Assembly (NCBI GenBank): GCA_029551925.1
Contig: JAKPEO010000131.1
Location: forward strand, 35,069 to 99,068
Direction of reading: 5' to 3'
DNA from: a bacterium
Lineage (GTDB): Bacteria; JAGOBX01
DNA length: 64,000 nucleotides
Under the pieces are notes generated by a model. That model saw only the letters and a list, made by a program, of their open reading frames with translations, had not been told where the DNA came from and made no database searches. The translations under genes and the position numbers were made by a program. Below, piece after piece: positions 37,263 to 47,300 of this stretch; position 1 is the stretch's first letter, and the number at the start of each line of letters is the position of its first letter.

Positions 37263-39137
37263 GTGATAAACGCAAATAAAAAATTAAAAATATTTTTATT
37301 ATTTGTTTGTATAACATTAAATATATTTGCTGGCGCGAATGCCTATAATATAAATCCTAATTTTATAGGTTCAATATCTGACACTGGCTCGACAAATTTA
37401 TATAAAGCAGATTATTCTTTGATAGGAGGAAATTTTATTGGACAATCAGAGAATAGCGCATTTTCTAATTTTCAGGGCTATATAAATTATCTTGACGCCG
37501 GCTTTGCTCCGTCTCATTATACTATAATCAGTAATAATGTATTTTTAATAAATCGTAATATCCAAGCGAATGATACGGCAATATTCAAAATATTTGATTT
37601 TGACAGCGAGCCGGTTAGATATATTCCGCTGTCATTTCAAGTAATAGATAAACCGCAAAATACTAACGGCGACACATTTTTTTCTACTGAAAGCAACAGC
37701 GCAGGCGAAGTTTATTTTTATTTCAAAGCCGGCGATAAGGTTGGTTCGTATATAGTCGAATCTTCTCATTTTGATATGGGCAAAAAATATATTTCATATT
37801 CTACAGAAGAAATGGTTATTCCAGCAAAACAATGGCGAATGATAGGCGTAAACAAAAATCCAGCAAATGAAAGCATAGACTTTTGTTTTAATGGCGGGAG
37901 ACCCGATTACATTTATAAATGGAATCCGTTGGCAAGAGAAGATGCTGTTAATCAGCAATTCGAATTAGCGAATAGAATAATTAGCGGCGAAGGATATTTT
38001 GTGATATTTCCAAATGAGACTGTTTTGAATCTAACCGGTTCACTTATTAACGATACATTTGTAAAAAATCTTTATGTCGGTTGGAATCAAGTAAGTTCGC
38101 CTTATTATTATTTGACAGATTGGAAACAAATGAAAATACGAACATCAGATAATCGCATTATTTCGCTAACAGACGCAGAAACCGAAGGCATAATAATAAA
38201 TAAAATATTTTGGTATAAAGATAATGATTATTATTGGGGACCAAATAGCGCAATACCAAATCCTAAATTATATCCTTGGACTGGTTTTTGGTTAATGGCT
38301 TTAAAAGAATGCAGTTTGATATTTTATCCGGGGTTCTCGTATTCTGCAAATGATAGAATAAATTTAGCGCCTCGTAAAAATCCGTCAATAAATGATTGGG
38401 AATTACGCGCAGCAGTCAAAGGAAATTTGAATTCAGATTTATTGAATTATATAGGCGCAAATATTTCTGCTTCAAAAACATTAGACCAAAACGATGTCAG
38501 AAAAGCCCCTGGATTTCCTGATTTTTTATATACCGGTTTTGAACAAAATAATATTTTATGCAAAGATATTCGTCAAGCGCCGATACAAACATTGGAAGAA
38601 TGGATTTTAACTGTATCGAGCGGCAATAATACTTCTATTAGTTTAGAAATACCAGATATAACTAATTTGCCAGCTGAATATGATATATATTTAGTTAATC
38701 ATAAAGACAATTTATACAAAAATCTAAGGGAAAATAATATAGTCCAGTTAAATCAATCTAAAAATTCAATAAAAAAATATTCTATTGTTGTCGGGCTGCC
38801 GGAATATGTCGCCGCTTATCTTTCGCCGCCGCTCACTCCGGAATTTACTTATGCTTATCCTAATCCGGGACCAAATAACGCTAATAAAATAAATTTTAAA
38901 TACAATAATATTCAAGCGAACGGCAATTTACGGATGAAAATATTTGATATGGCTGGCAGAAAAGTCATAGATAGAAATATTGATTTGAACACTGCGCAAA
39001 ATTTAACGCAATACGAATGGGACTGCCGCAATGAAGCAGGTAAACAAGTGTCTTCCGGCATATACATTTATGTTTTAGAATATAATTCTCCGACCGGCTC
39101 ATATAAAATTAAAGATAAACTCGGTATTGTTAGATAA
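37263..39137 (+). CDS. Secreted protein with T9SS/FlgD-like C-terminal domain
   Basis: A 624-residue protein with a signal peptide (positively charged start, hydrophobic core ending in AGANA at about residues 24-28). I recognise no enzyme domain; the body is beta-rich and looks like a surface protein. The last 90 residues start at AYPNPGPNN and read through KIFDMAGRKV to SSGIYIYVLEY and KLGIVR. This is the pattern of type A sorting domains of the type IX system and of FlgD-like Ig domains. The same ending is seen in the giant protein at 41324-49768. The start is GTG with a weak upstream site (AAGAAAA). Confidence 0.7.
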   Translation: MINANKKLKIFLLFVCITLNIFAGANAYNINPNFIGSISDTGSTNLYKADYSLIGGNFIGQSENSAFSNFQGYINYLDAGFAPSHYTIISNNVFLINRNIQANDTAIFKIFDFDSEPVRYIPLSFQVIDKPQNTNGDTFFSTESNSAGEVYFYFKAGDKVGSYIVESSHFDMGKKYISYSTEEMVIPAKQWRMIGVNKNPANESIDFCFNGGRPDYIYKWNPLAREDAVNQQFELANRIISGEGYFVIFPNETVLNLTGSLINDTFVKNLYVGWNQVSSPYYYLTDWKQMKIRTSDNRIISLTDAETEGIIINKIFWYKDNDYYWGPNSAIPNPKLYPWTGFWLMALKECSLIFYPGFSYSANDRINLAPRKNPSINDWELRAAVKGNLNSDLLNYIGANISASKTLDQNDVRKAPGFPDFLYTGFEQNNILCKDIRQAPIQTLEEWILTVSSGNNTSISLEIPDITNLPAEYDIYLVNHKDNLYKNLRENNIVQLNQSKNSIKKYSIVVGLPEYVAAYLSPPLTPEFTYAYPNPGPNNANKINFKYNNIQANGNLRMKIFDMAGRKVIDRNIDLNTAQNLTQYEWDCRNEAGKQVSSGIYIYVLEYNSPTGSYKIKDKLGIVR

Positions 39138-39197
39138 TCAAAATTTTAGTTCATTAATTCATTAAACAAATTACTAATTGCTAAAACTTTTTTTATA

Positions 39198-39752
39198 TTA
39201 GACAGTTTTTGTTTCTTCTTTTTTAGCGGGCGAATAAAAAAAATTAAAGACAATAGATATTACACAAAGAAAAACAATAATTATCAGCGGAATAATTTGC
39301 CAACTCAAACTCGCATTAATAAATTCCTTTTTTTTAAAGTCAAACAAAAAGGTTGCTGATTTATTACTTTCAAATTTTTCGGAATCAATATTATTGTCAA
39401 TTTCTATTTTTTTTGAATAGTCATAAAGAATATCTGCGCGGATCGGAAATTTTTTAAGTTTTGTTTTTGAAATTGCGATGTTCCTTATCTGATAGTTTTT
39501 AGATATTTTTGTGTTGTTAATTTTATTATCAGTAGAATATTTAATGTAAGAATTATTTAATTGATTAAATGTTTCAGTCGCTTTTTTTATTAATTCATTA
39601 TAGTCAAAACCATAATTTTCTTTTAATATCGAATCATTTTGGATATTATATTCGATTTCCGCTTGCGTTAGATATTGGTAAAAAATATATGAAAAAATTA
39701 TAATTGAAAATATTATCGTAAAAATGATAACATAAGTTTTTTTTTCATTCAT
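39198..39752 (-). CDS. Small two-helix membrane protein, unknown function
   Basis: A 184-residue protein with a membrane helix near each end (about residues 7-27 and 150-172). Between them is a polar, asparagine- and lysine-rich stretch of about 120 residues that would face the periplasm. No family is recognised. The last 12 residues are charged and cytoplasmic. It lies downstream of rpsT and its terminator on the minus strand and converges on the 624-residue protein gene with 60 bases between. It is probably real by length and topology, but its function is unknown. Confidence 0.55.
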   Translation of the reverse strand: MNEKKTYVIIFTIIFSIIIFSYIFYQYLTQAEIEYNIQNDSILKENYGFDYNELIKKATETFNQLNNSYIKYSTDNKINNTKISKNYQIRNIAISKTKLKKFPIRADILYDYSKKIEIDNNIDSEKFESNKSATFLFDFKKKEFINASLSWQIIPLIIIVFLCVISIVFNFFYSPAKKEETKTV

Positions 39753-39782
39753 AAATTTTTAATACGGCAGGCATTTAATATA

Positions 39783-39827
39783 AAAAAACAATACGCTTGA
39801 TTTTTTTTATCAAGCGTATTGTTTTTT
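39783..39827 (-). terminator. Strong terminator after rpsT
   Basis: A perfect 19-bp stem, AAAAAACAATACGCTTGAT (39783-39801) pairing with its complement at 39809-39827, around a seven-base T loop. It lies six bases beyond the rpsT stop. On the minus strand it ends in a T-rich tract, so it fits rpsT termination; its symmetry would allow it to act in both directions. Confidence 0.85.
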
Positions 39828-39832
39828 ATTTA

Positions 39833-40102
39833 TTACGCTTTACTTTTTTTTGATAATTCAGCTGCTAATTTGCTTTTTAAACGCGCCGCTTTGTTTTTGT
39901 GTATTAAGTTTGTCTTTGCAGCTTTGTCTAATACAGAATAAGCGGTTTTCAAAAGTTCTTTTGCTTCGTCTAATTTGCCTTCTTCTGTTAAAGTGCGCGT
40001 TTTTTTAATATAAGTGCGCATCTTAGATTTTTGCTGAGTATTAGCAGTCTTGTGTTTAATTGATTGTTTTGCTTTTTTCTTTGCAGATTTAATGTTTGCC
40101 AT
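39833..40102 (-). CDS. rpsT: 30S ribosomal protein S20
   Basis: An 89-residue, highly basic protein with the bS20 signature: N-terminal ANIKSAKKKAKQSIKH, TYIKKTRTL and KAAKTNLIHKNKAARLKSKLAAEL near the C-terminus. It binds 16S rRNA in the 30S body. AAGGAG about seven bases upstream (on the minus strand, near 40112) supports the ATG. It follows ilvC by 32 bases with no separate promoter seen in that gap, and a strong hairpin terminator follows. Confidence 0.95.
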   Translation of the reverse strand: MANIKSAKKKAKQSIKHKTANTQQKSKMRTYIKKTRTLTEEGKLDEAKELLKTAYSVLDKAAKTNLIHKNKAARLKSKLAAELSKKSKA

Positions 40103-40134
40103 TTATATTCTCCTTATAATAATATCAATAAAAA

Positions 40135-41151
40135 TTATTTTCCGCCTGTTTCAGTTGTGCGTTTTTTGAGCCAAGGCATCATTTTACGCAGTTCATTGCC
40201 GATTTTTTCGTTCAATGCTTCTTTTGATAATGTCCGTAATGATTTGAATTTCGGCTGATTTACTTGCGTTTCTAATAACCATTCGCTTGCAAATTCGCCG
40301 GTCTGTATGCGTTTTAAAACTTCTTTCATCGCTTTGCGGGATTCTTCTGTTATAATTTTCGGACCGACTGTATAGCCGCCGTATTCTGCGGTGTCAGACA
40401 CTGAATAAAACATCCATTCCATACCGCCTTCATAAATCAAGTCAACAATTAATTTCATTTCGTGGATACATTCAAAATATGCGATTTCCGGCTGATAGCC
40501 AGCTTCCACTAATGTGTCAAAACCAGCTTTCATTAATTCTGTTACTCCGCCGCATAATACAGCTTGCTCGCCGAATAAATCCGTTTCTGTTTCTTCTTTG
40601 AATGTTGTTTCAATAACGCCGGCTCTGCTGCCGCCGATACCTTTAGCATACGCTAACGCAATATTTTTCGCATTACCAGACGCATCTTGCGCAACCGCCA
40701 CTAAATTAGGCACGCCGCGCCCTTCTAAATATTCGCTGCGCACTAAATGTCCCGGTCCTTTTGGCGCAATCATCACAACATCAACAAAATCTGGCGCTAT
40801 AATTTGATTATAACGAATATTAAAACCGTGCGCAAATAATAAAACATCGCCTTTCTTTAAATTATTTTTTATTGAATTTTCGTATATTTTTGCTTGAATA
40901 GTATCAGGCAATGTCATAACTATTATATCCGCTTGTTTTGCAGCTTCATCTGCTGTAAATACTTTAAATCCAGCTTGTTCTGCTTTTTTCCACGCCGCAC
41001 TGCCCGGATATTCCGCCACTATTACATCAACGCCGCTGTCTCGTAAATTTTGAGAGTGCGCGTGCCCTTGACTGCCGTAGCCCAATACTGCGACTTTCTT
41101 GCCGTTCAAATATTTCAAATCGCAATCCTTATCATAATAAATTTTCGCCAT
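40135..41151 (-). CDS. ilvC: Ketol-acid reductoisomerase IlvC
   Basis: A 338-residue class I enzyme converting 2-acetolactate to dihydroxyisovalerate with NADPH and Mg2+, the second common step of branched-chain synthesis. Visible are [18 protein letters not shown] (nucleotide site), [24 protein letters not shown] and the metal-binding [27 protein letters not shown] precedes the ATG on the minus strand. A consensus-like promoter lies at 41187-41214. The gene is separated from ilvBN, which lies 14 kb away on the plus strand. Confidence 0.97.
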   Translation of the reverse strand: MAKIYYDKDCDLKYLNGKKVAVLGYGSQGHAHSQNLRDSGVDVIVAEYPGSAAWKKAEQAGFKVFTADEAAKQADIIVMTLPDTIQAKIYENSIKNNLKKGDVLLFAHGFNIRYNQIIAPDFVDVVMIAPKGPGHLVRSEYLEGRGVPNLVAVAQDASGNAKNIALAYAKGIGGSRAGVIETTFKEETETDLFGEQAVLCGGVTELMKAGFDTLVEAGYQPEIAYFECIHEMKLIVDLIYEGGMEWMFYSVSDTAEYGGYTVGPKIITEESRKAMKEVLKRIQTGEFASEWLLETQVNQPKFKSLRTLSKEALNEKIGNELRKMMPWLKKRTTETGGK

Positions 41152-41186
41152 TTTTTCACCTCTAAACGCTAAAATTTAAAGAAAAT

Positions 41187-41214
41187 ATTATATATGTCAT
41201 ATTATATAAGTCAA
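41187..41214 (-). promoter_or_regulatory. Promoter of ilvC-rpsT
   Basis: On the minus strand TTGACT (41214-41209), 16-base spacer, TATAAT (41192-41187). The transcript would begin near 41180 and give a leader of about 30 bases ahead of ilvC. It lies back to back with the promoter of the giant gene on the plus strand. Confidence 0.8.
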
Positions 41215-41255
41215 TATTTTTTTTGATTATTTTTTTGAATATTTATTTTTTATTA

Positions 41256-41284
41256 TTGACTTTAAAGAATTTTTTTAGTAAAAT
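41256..41284 (+). promoter_or_regulatory. Promoter of the giant surface protein gene
   Basis: TTGACT (41256-41261), 17-base spacer, TAAAAT (41279-41284). Transcription would begin near 41291, leaving 20-35 bases before the possible TTG starts at 41309 and 41324. Confidence 0.7.
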
Positions 41285-41323
41285 AATTATTTATTTTGAA
41301 TTTATTATTTGCGGGTATTTGAT

Positions 41324-44300
41324 TTGAAACGGACTGCGATATTTTTTTTTAGTTGTTTAATAATAATATTAGCGATTTATAAAATAAAAATAAATGCCGC
41401 TGGCGGCTATTATGCTCCGCAGGGATTTACTGCTCCGACAATAATTTCAGCACAAAATGATTATAATGGCGAAATAGACATAAAATGGCTGAATATGAGT
41501 TCATCTAATGATACGCAAACAGGAGTATATCAAAGTTGGCTGATTTATTATGTCTATCGTAAAGCAGACGCGGATTTTACTGCATTAGATACGCAAGTAA
41601 TAATGAGCGAAGGAATATTAGTAGATACAGTCTCGCAAATTGTAAACGATGGACATCCGCAGACTTTTACATATTGGTCCGATACGAGTGTAAAAATAAA
41701 TAATCAGCGCTATTATTATTCAATTATTGCATTTGATAGATATGATTTGACTTATAGTTCAGCGTCTAATACAACAGCAATTACTTGCGATACAGAAGGC
41801 CCTATTTTAAAATATTTAGCATCGAATGTTCCAGGACATTTAGAATACATAAAAAAAGATAATGTTCAGATTACTGTTGTGGTTTATGAAAATAATCAAC
41901 TTGTCTCATCGAACATCAGATTAAATTACGGATTTTGTTCGGATACGAATAATATTTCTAATTTGAATAATATTGATTCAGTTGGAATGATAGTGACAAA
42001 TGCAGAGACACAAAATTATTATTATGTATCCGGCGTGTTGCCTGTAAGTAATGCAGGCGCGGATACTGTTGTTGTTTATTGGTTTACAGGAACGGATAAT
42101 GCCCAAGGATTGACTGACGAGCCGCAGGATTTAACGTCGGACGGAAATTTATTAACTTCGCAGATTAGCGGCAGATTATTATTAGATAATGCTACTGCCG
42201 CTATTGTTTATATTGACGCGATTTCGCCAATGCTGCAAAATATTATTTCTCCTGATTCATATAGCGGCTATATATCTGGCGCAGATACGAATGTCATTAT
42301 ATCAGTTGTTGATGATATGTATATTGAAACGGGCAATTTTATTTTGAATTATAAAAAAGTAGGCGATGCTAATATCAATTCGATTTTGATGAATTACAGC
42401 GGCACGCCGTATAGCGGGCAATTTTCAGCGGTGTTGCCTTTATCGCAATTTTCTAATAATGATATTATAAAGTATTGGGTAACAGGTCGCGACAAAGCCG
42501 GCAATATCGTAGGTGCGATGACATTTATATCAGAGGCGACCGCGCGGGCATTAATAGTAGATACAGCGAGCCCGCAAGTATTGAATTTTCAAATATTGAA
42601 TGCAATCAATAATTTAGAAGATTCGACATATTCGACAAATACATTTGCTGACTCGATAGTTTATTTTTATCTTAATGTTGCTGACAGCGTAGAAATAGAT
42701 ACTATTTATATGAAATTATATTCGCAAGAGAATAATCAAGATTCTACAAATTATATTGTAGGAGCGAATACAATATATTTTAATGTTATTGATGATACTA
42801 CTCTGCGGACAGACACGATTACCTTTATAAATAACGGTAATGTTTATCCTGTAATTTATCTATCGGATACAATTGGCAATGTAAATATTTATGCTGTCGC
42901 GCAATATGCTGGCGCTACGCAGATTTATCCGTTAATATCAAAAATTATTAAAATAAATTCGGATTCGACACAGATAATAAATATCGAACATATAAATAAT
43001 GATGTTGCGATTCGTAATACTGAATTAAACGCGGGAGATTCGCTTGTTATAACTTTCAATAATTCAATAGATACTTCGACAATAACAGCGTTTGAATTGG
43101 CTATTGTAAATGAAAATGGCGCGACATTAGGGACAATAACAGATTATATTTGGCAGCAAGATTTTACAAAATTGATATTTACAATACCGTCAGATTATGC
43201 TTTTCAAAATTATGACACTTTCGGCTTAGAAGTTTTTGTCCGCGATTTATACGGCAATTATGCTGATACTATTGCGTCCGCGATAATAGATATGGCAGGA
43301 CCAGTATTAACTAATATTGTATTTGTAAATAATGATACTACTGCCGCATATTCGACTACAATTACAGCAGGCGACAGCGTGATATTATTTTTTAGCGAAG
43401 CGATGGATACTGCGATTTTGCCGAGCGGCGCAATTGCTAATCTTCAAAATTACATAAAGATAAATTTTGCGTCAGTCAAAAATTTTGGGACTACCGCGTA
43501 TATACAATGGATAGACAGCAAGACATTGAGTATTGGATTAGGCGCGAATGTAAGTTTACAAGATGGCGATACTTTATCTTTGAGTTATTTGATGAAAGAT
43601 ATTTATGGCAATTGCGCTGATACTGATATTAATGCAATTTATAATGTAGTGATATTCGATACAGCTGGGCCAACTATTGTTCGCGCGTATTTAGATACTG
43701 TTTATGATTCAACAGGCAGGACAATAAATGTATTATTCAGCGAACCGGTCAAAACCGAAGATTTGTTAATTTCAAATTTTAGTAGTTCATTGAACATAAC
43801 AGATGTTTTAGCACAAATTGATACTGATAAATGTTATATAAGATTTTTAAATATTGTAAGTCCCGGTATAGATACTATTGCTATTTCGTCAAGCGCGGTA
43901 TTGAGCGATAGATCAATATTAAATAATTCGGCAACAGACTTTACCCCTAAACAGATTATAGATTTAGATAGTCCGTATATAAAGAATATCTATGTTTTGA
44001 ATAATGATACAAATGCTGGCAATACCCAAATATCAGCAGGCGATACATTAGTGATAGTATTCAGCGAGCCGATGGATTTCAGGTATTTAACGAAATCTGT
44101 GTTTATGGATTCGTTTTCAATTAGCGGCAGAACTACGCCAGATACTTACGGCGCAAATTTTGAATTTGCAGTTTATAATGACAGCAAAGAACTGCATATT
44201 TTATTAGGAACAAGCGTATCGATTATTGATGGCGATACAATCAATCCTTCTCAATATGTGGCAGATTTATCAGGGAACCCTGATGTTACAGCAGATACAA

Positions 44301-47300
44301 TGAGAATAAGAGACACATTTGGTCCGATATTAGTTGATTATTTTGTATTAAATAATGATACATCGCAAAATTCTATTTTATCAGTTGGCGATACAATAAT
44401 ATTTTATTTTAGCGAGCCGATAGACACATCGTTAATTATAGGGAATAATGCCAATAATTTATTTTTAGTGAACGGCCAATTATTAACGAAATTCGGCAGC
44501 GTTTCAAACTGGCGTTATGATGTTTATGGCAATACAGTAGCGATTACATTAACGAGTGGTTTTACAATACAATACAGCGATACGTTCGCTCTGAATCCCG
44601 CGATATTTAGAGATATTTATGAAAATACCGCGTTAACTGGTTATTATATTACATTGCGAGATAGTATTCCGCCGTATATAATTAATTGTTATTTTCAAAA
44701 TAATGATACGAGTTATACCACATTTTCGCAATACGATTATTTATTTTTGAAATTTAGCGAACCGATGGATACAAGTATTTTAGCGCTCGGCAATGTTTCA
44801 TTTGGAGCGGCATCAAGCGATTTAGGCGCAGGCGCAAGCGCGCAGTATATAGACAGCGTAACAATAAGAATAACATTAGGCTCAAATCCGCTATTATTTT
44901 CAGGCGACACGATATTTATTAGTGGCTTGAAAGATCAAAATAATAATGAAGTTGTGAATTTATTAAATAAAATATTTAATGATACTGAGCCAGCGATAAT
45001 TTTATCTGTTGTATTTACTGACGCTGATTCGAGTTCGAATTTTTCAGCAGGCGATACTTTTACAATTGTGTTTAGCGAGCCGATGGATACCACACTATTT
45101 CCAAATGGTATTTATGCGAATTTAAATGATACAATTACAACAATAGGCAGGAATTTAGGCGTTAATATACCGATACAATGGTTAAGCGATACAACTTTAA
45201 ATATAGGCATAGGCAGTAGTTTTACAATTAGACATAATGATATTTTTACTTTTAATAATGTAATTAAAGATGCTAATAGTGTGAGTTATACGCAGATCGA
45301 CCAAACGGGCCGTTACGGCACATTCAAAGATACCGCTGGTCCTTATATAAATAAAGTTGAATTAGATGTTTATAATGATTCATATTGCCGCTTGGTAAAT
45401 ATATATTTTAATGTGGCGGTAGATACCGTAAATACAGCGATAGATACGGCAAATTATCAGATTAGTGGCGACAGCGTAATCAGCGCAACTGCGTTGAATT
45501 CTACGACCATCATGTTGCGCGTGCTAAATCCGATAAATGCGAGTATTAGCGCGCTTACAGCGAGCGCTAATATATTAGACGAGTATTTATCTGCGAATCA
45601 ATCGCTTGTAGCGCAGAATATAGTCGATACCGTCCCTGTTAGCATATTGAACGCATATATAAATACTAATAATGACACTACAAATAGAACAATAGATATT
45701 TATTTTAATAAAGCTGTAAATACAGCGTATGCTGGTAATTCGGCGTATTATAATAATGTTTCGATTAATAATATAACATTTACGGATTCTACTGTTGCGC
45801 GGCTATTTTTAAATAATCAATTGAAGCCATCGTCAGACACAATCGGCATATCGAAATATATCAGAGATTTTTCAGATTCAAATATATTAAACGATACTGT
45901 CAGCGTTACGCCGATAGACACAACTCGTCCATATTTAACAAGAATACAAGTAATAAACAACGATGCAAATACTGATATAACATCCGGCGATACTCTTGCT
46001 TTATATTTCAGCGAATCAATAAATACTGCGACGGTAAATGTCAATAATGTAAAAACTATACTTGGCGTTAATTTAGGAGATACAACGGCAATAGATATAT
46101 ATTGGGGCTATTATAATACAATAATGTATGTTAAAATAGGAACAAATCCATCAATTATTTATCCAAGTTACATTAATCCGCAAGATACGGTTGTTTTTAC
46201 TGATTATTCTGCCAATCAAGACAGCACATTATCAGAGTTATTAATACCTGATAATTATCCGCCTGACGCGCCGACTAATGTAATAATGCAGGATACTGAT
46301 TTGCCTTACGCTAATGCAGGATATGATAATGACAATGCTATTAATATTTGGTGGACTGCTCCGATAGCAACAGATGTTGATTCGTATGCAGTGTATATAT
46401 CGACCAATAACGGGCAATATGCGCTGGTTGATTATACGGCAAACACTTATTATAATTATACGAATTTGAATTATCATTATAGTTATAAAGCGGTAGTGCG
46501 CGCAATAGATAGAGCTGGTAATTACAGCGATACTTCTAATGCTACTGCAAGTATTATATCTGATACTTATGCAACAAGACCTAATGCTCCGCAGCCAACT
46601 GACGCAAACTATAATATAAATTTTGATACTGACAATGTAATTAATTGGCAGTGGACTACTTCGGATACTGATATTGATTATTATATGGTTTATGTTGATT
46701 CAGGTTATGGTTTTGTTTATTATGATACAACTAATGTCAACGAAATTCAGTTGACAGGAACTTATCGCAATACTTATCGTTTGCGAGTGCAGGCAGTAGA
46801 TTTTGCTGGGAATATTAGCGATACATCATTAGCGTCTATTTATGTTACTGTTGATACCGGCGATGTTAGCTCGCCGAATAATATTATTCATACAGATAAC
46901 GCTAATCCGGGCTATGATAATGATACCGCTTTGTATTTTACTTGGGCTGCTTCGCCCGATACAGATTTCGGTTTTTTTAGTATGTGGTATAAATTTGATA
47001 ATAATCCATTTGTATATATCGGGACAACGACAAATAATTATTATACCTTAAATGTTTCAAATCCTGGGACATATATTTTACGAGTATATGCAAGCGATTC
47101 TGCCGGCAATATTAGTCCAGATTCTGCTATTTCTGCGGCTGTAATAGTAGATACATTTGTTGCGCCTGTAAATTTAACGCAACCATTAGATGGATTGACA
47201 AATCAAGTTTCTAATATTTTTAGTTGGACGCATTCAGCAGATGCGAACACTTATATTTTACAGATTAGCGCGACAAACTTTGCGAGTTTTGTTGTTAATA

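Noticed and set aside
39145..39190. TTTTAG and CTAAAA as a terminator between the 624-residue protein gene and the small membrane protein gene
   Set aside because: Only six pairs with a loop over 30 bases; stability would be very low.
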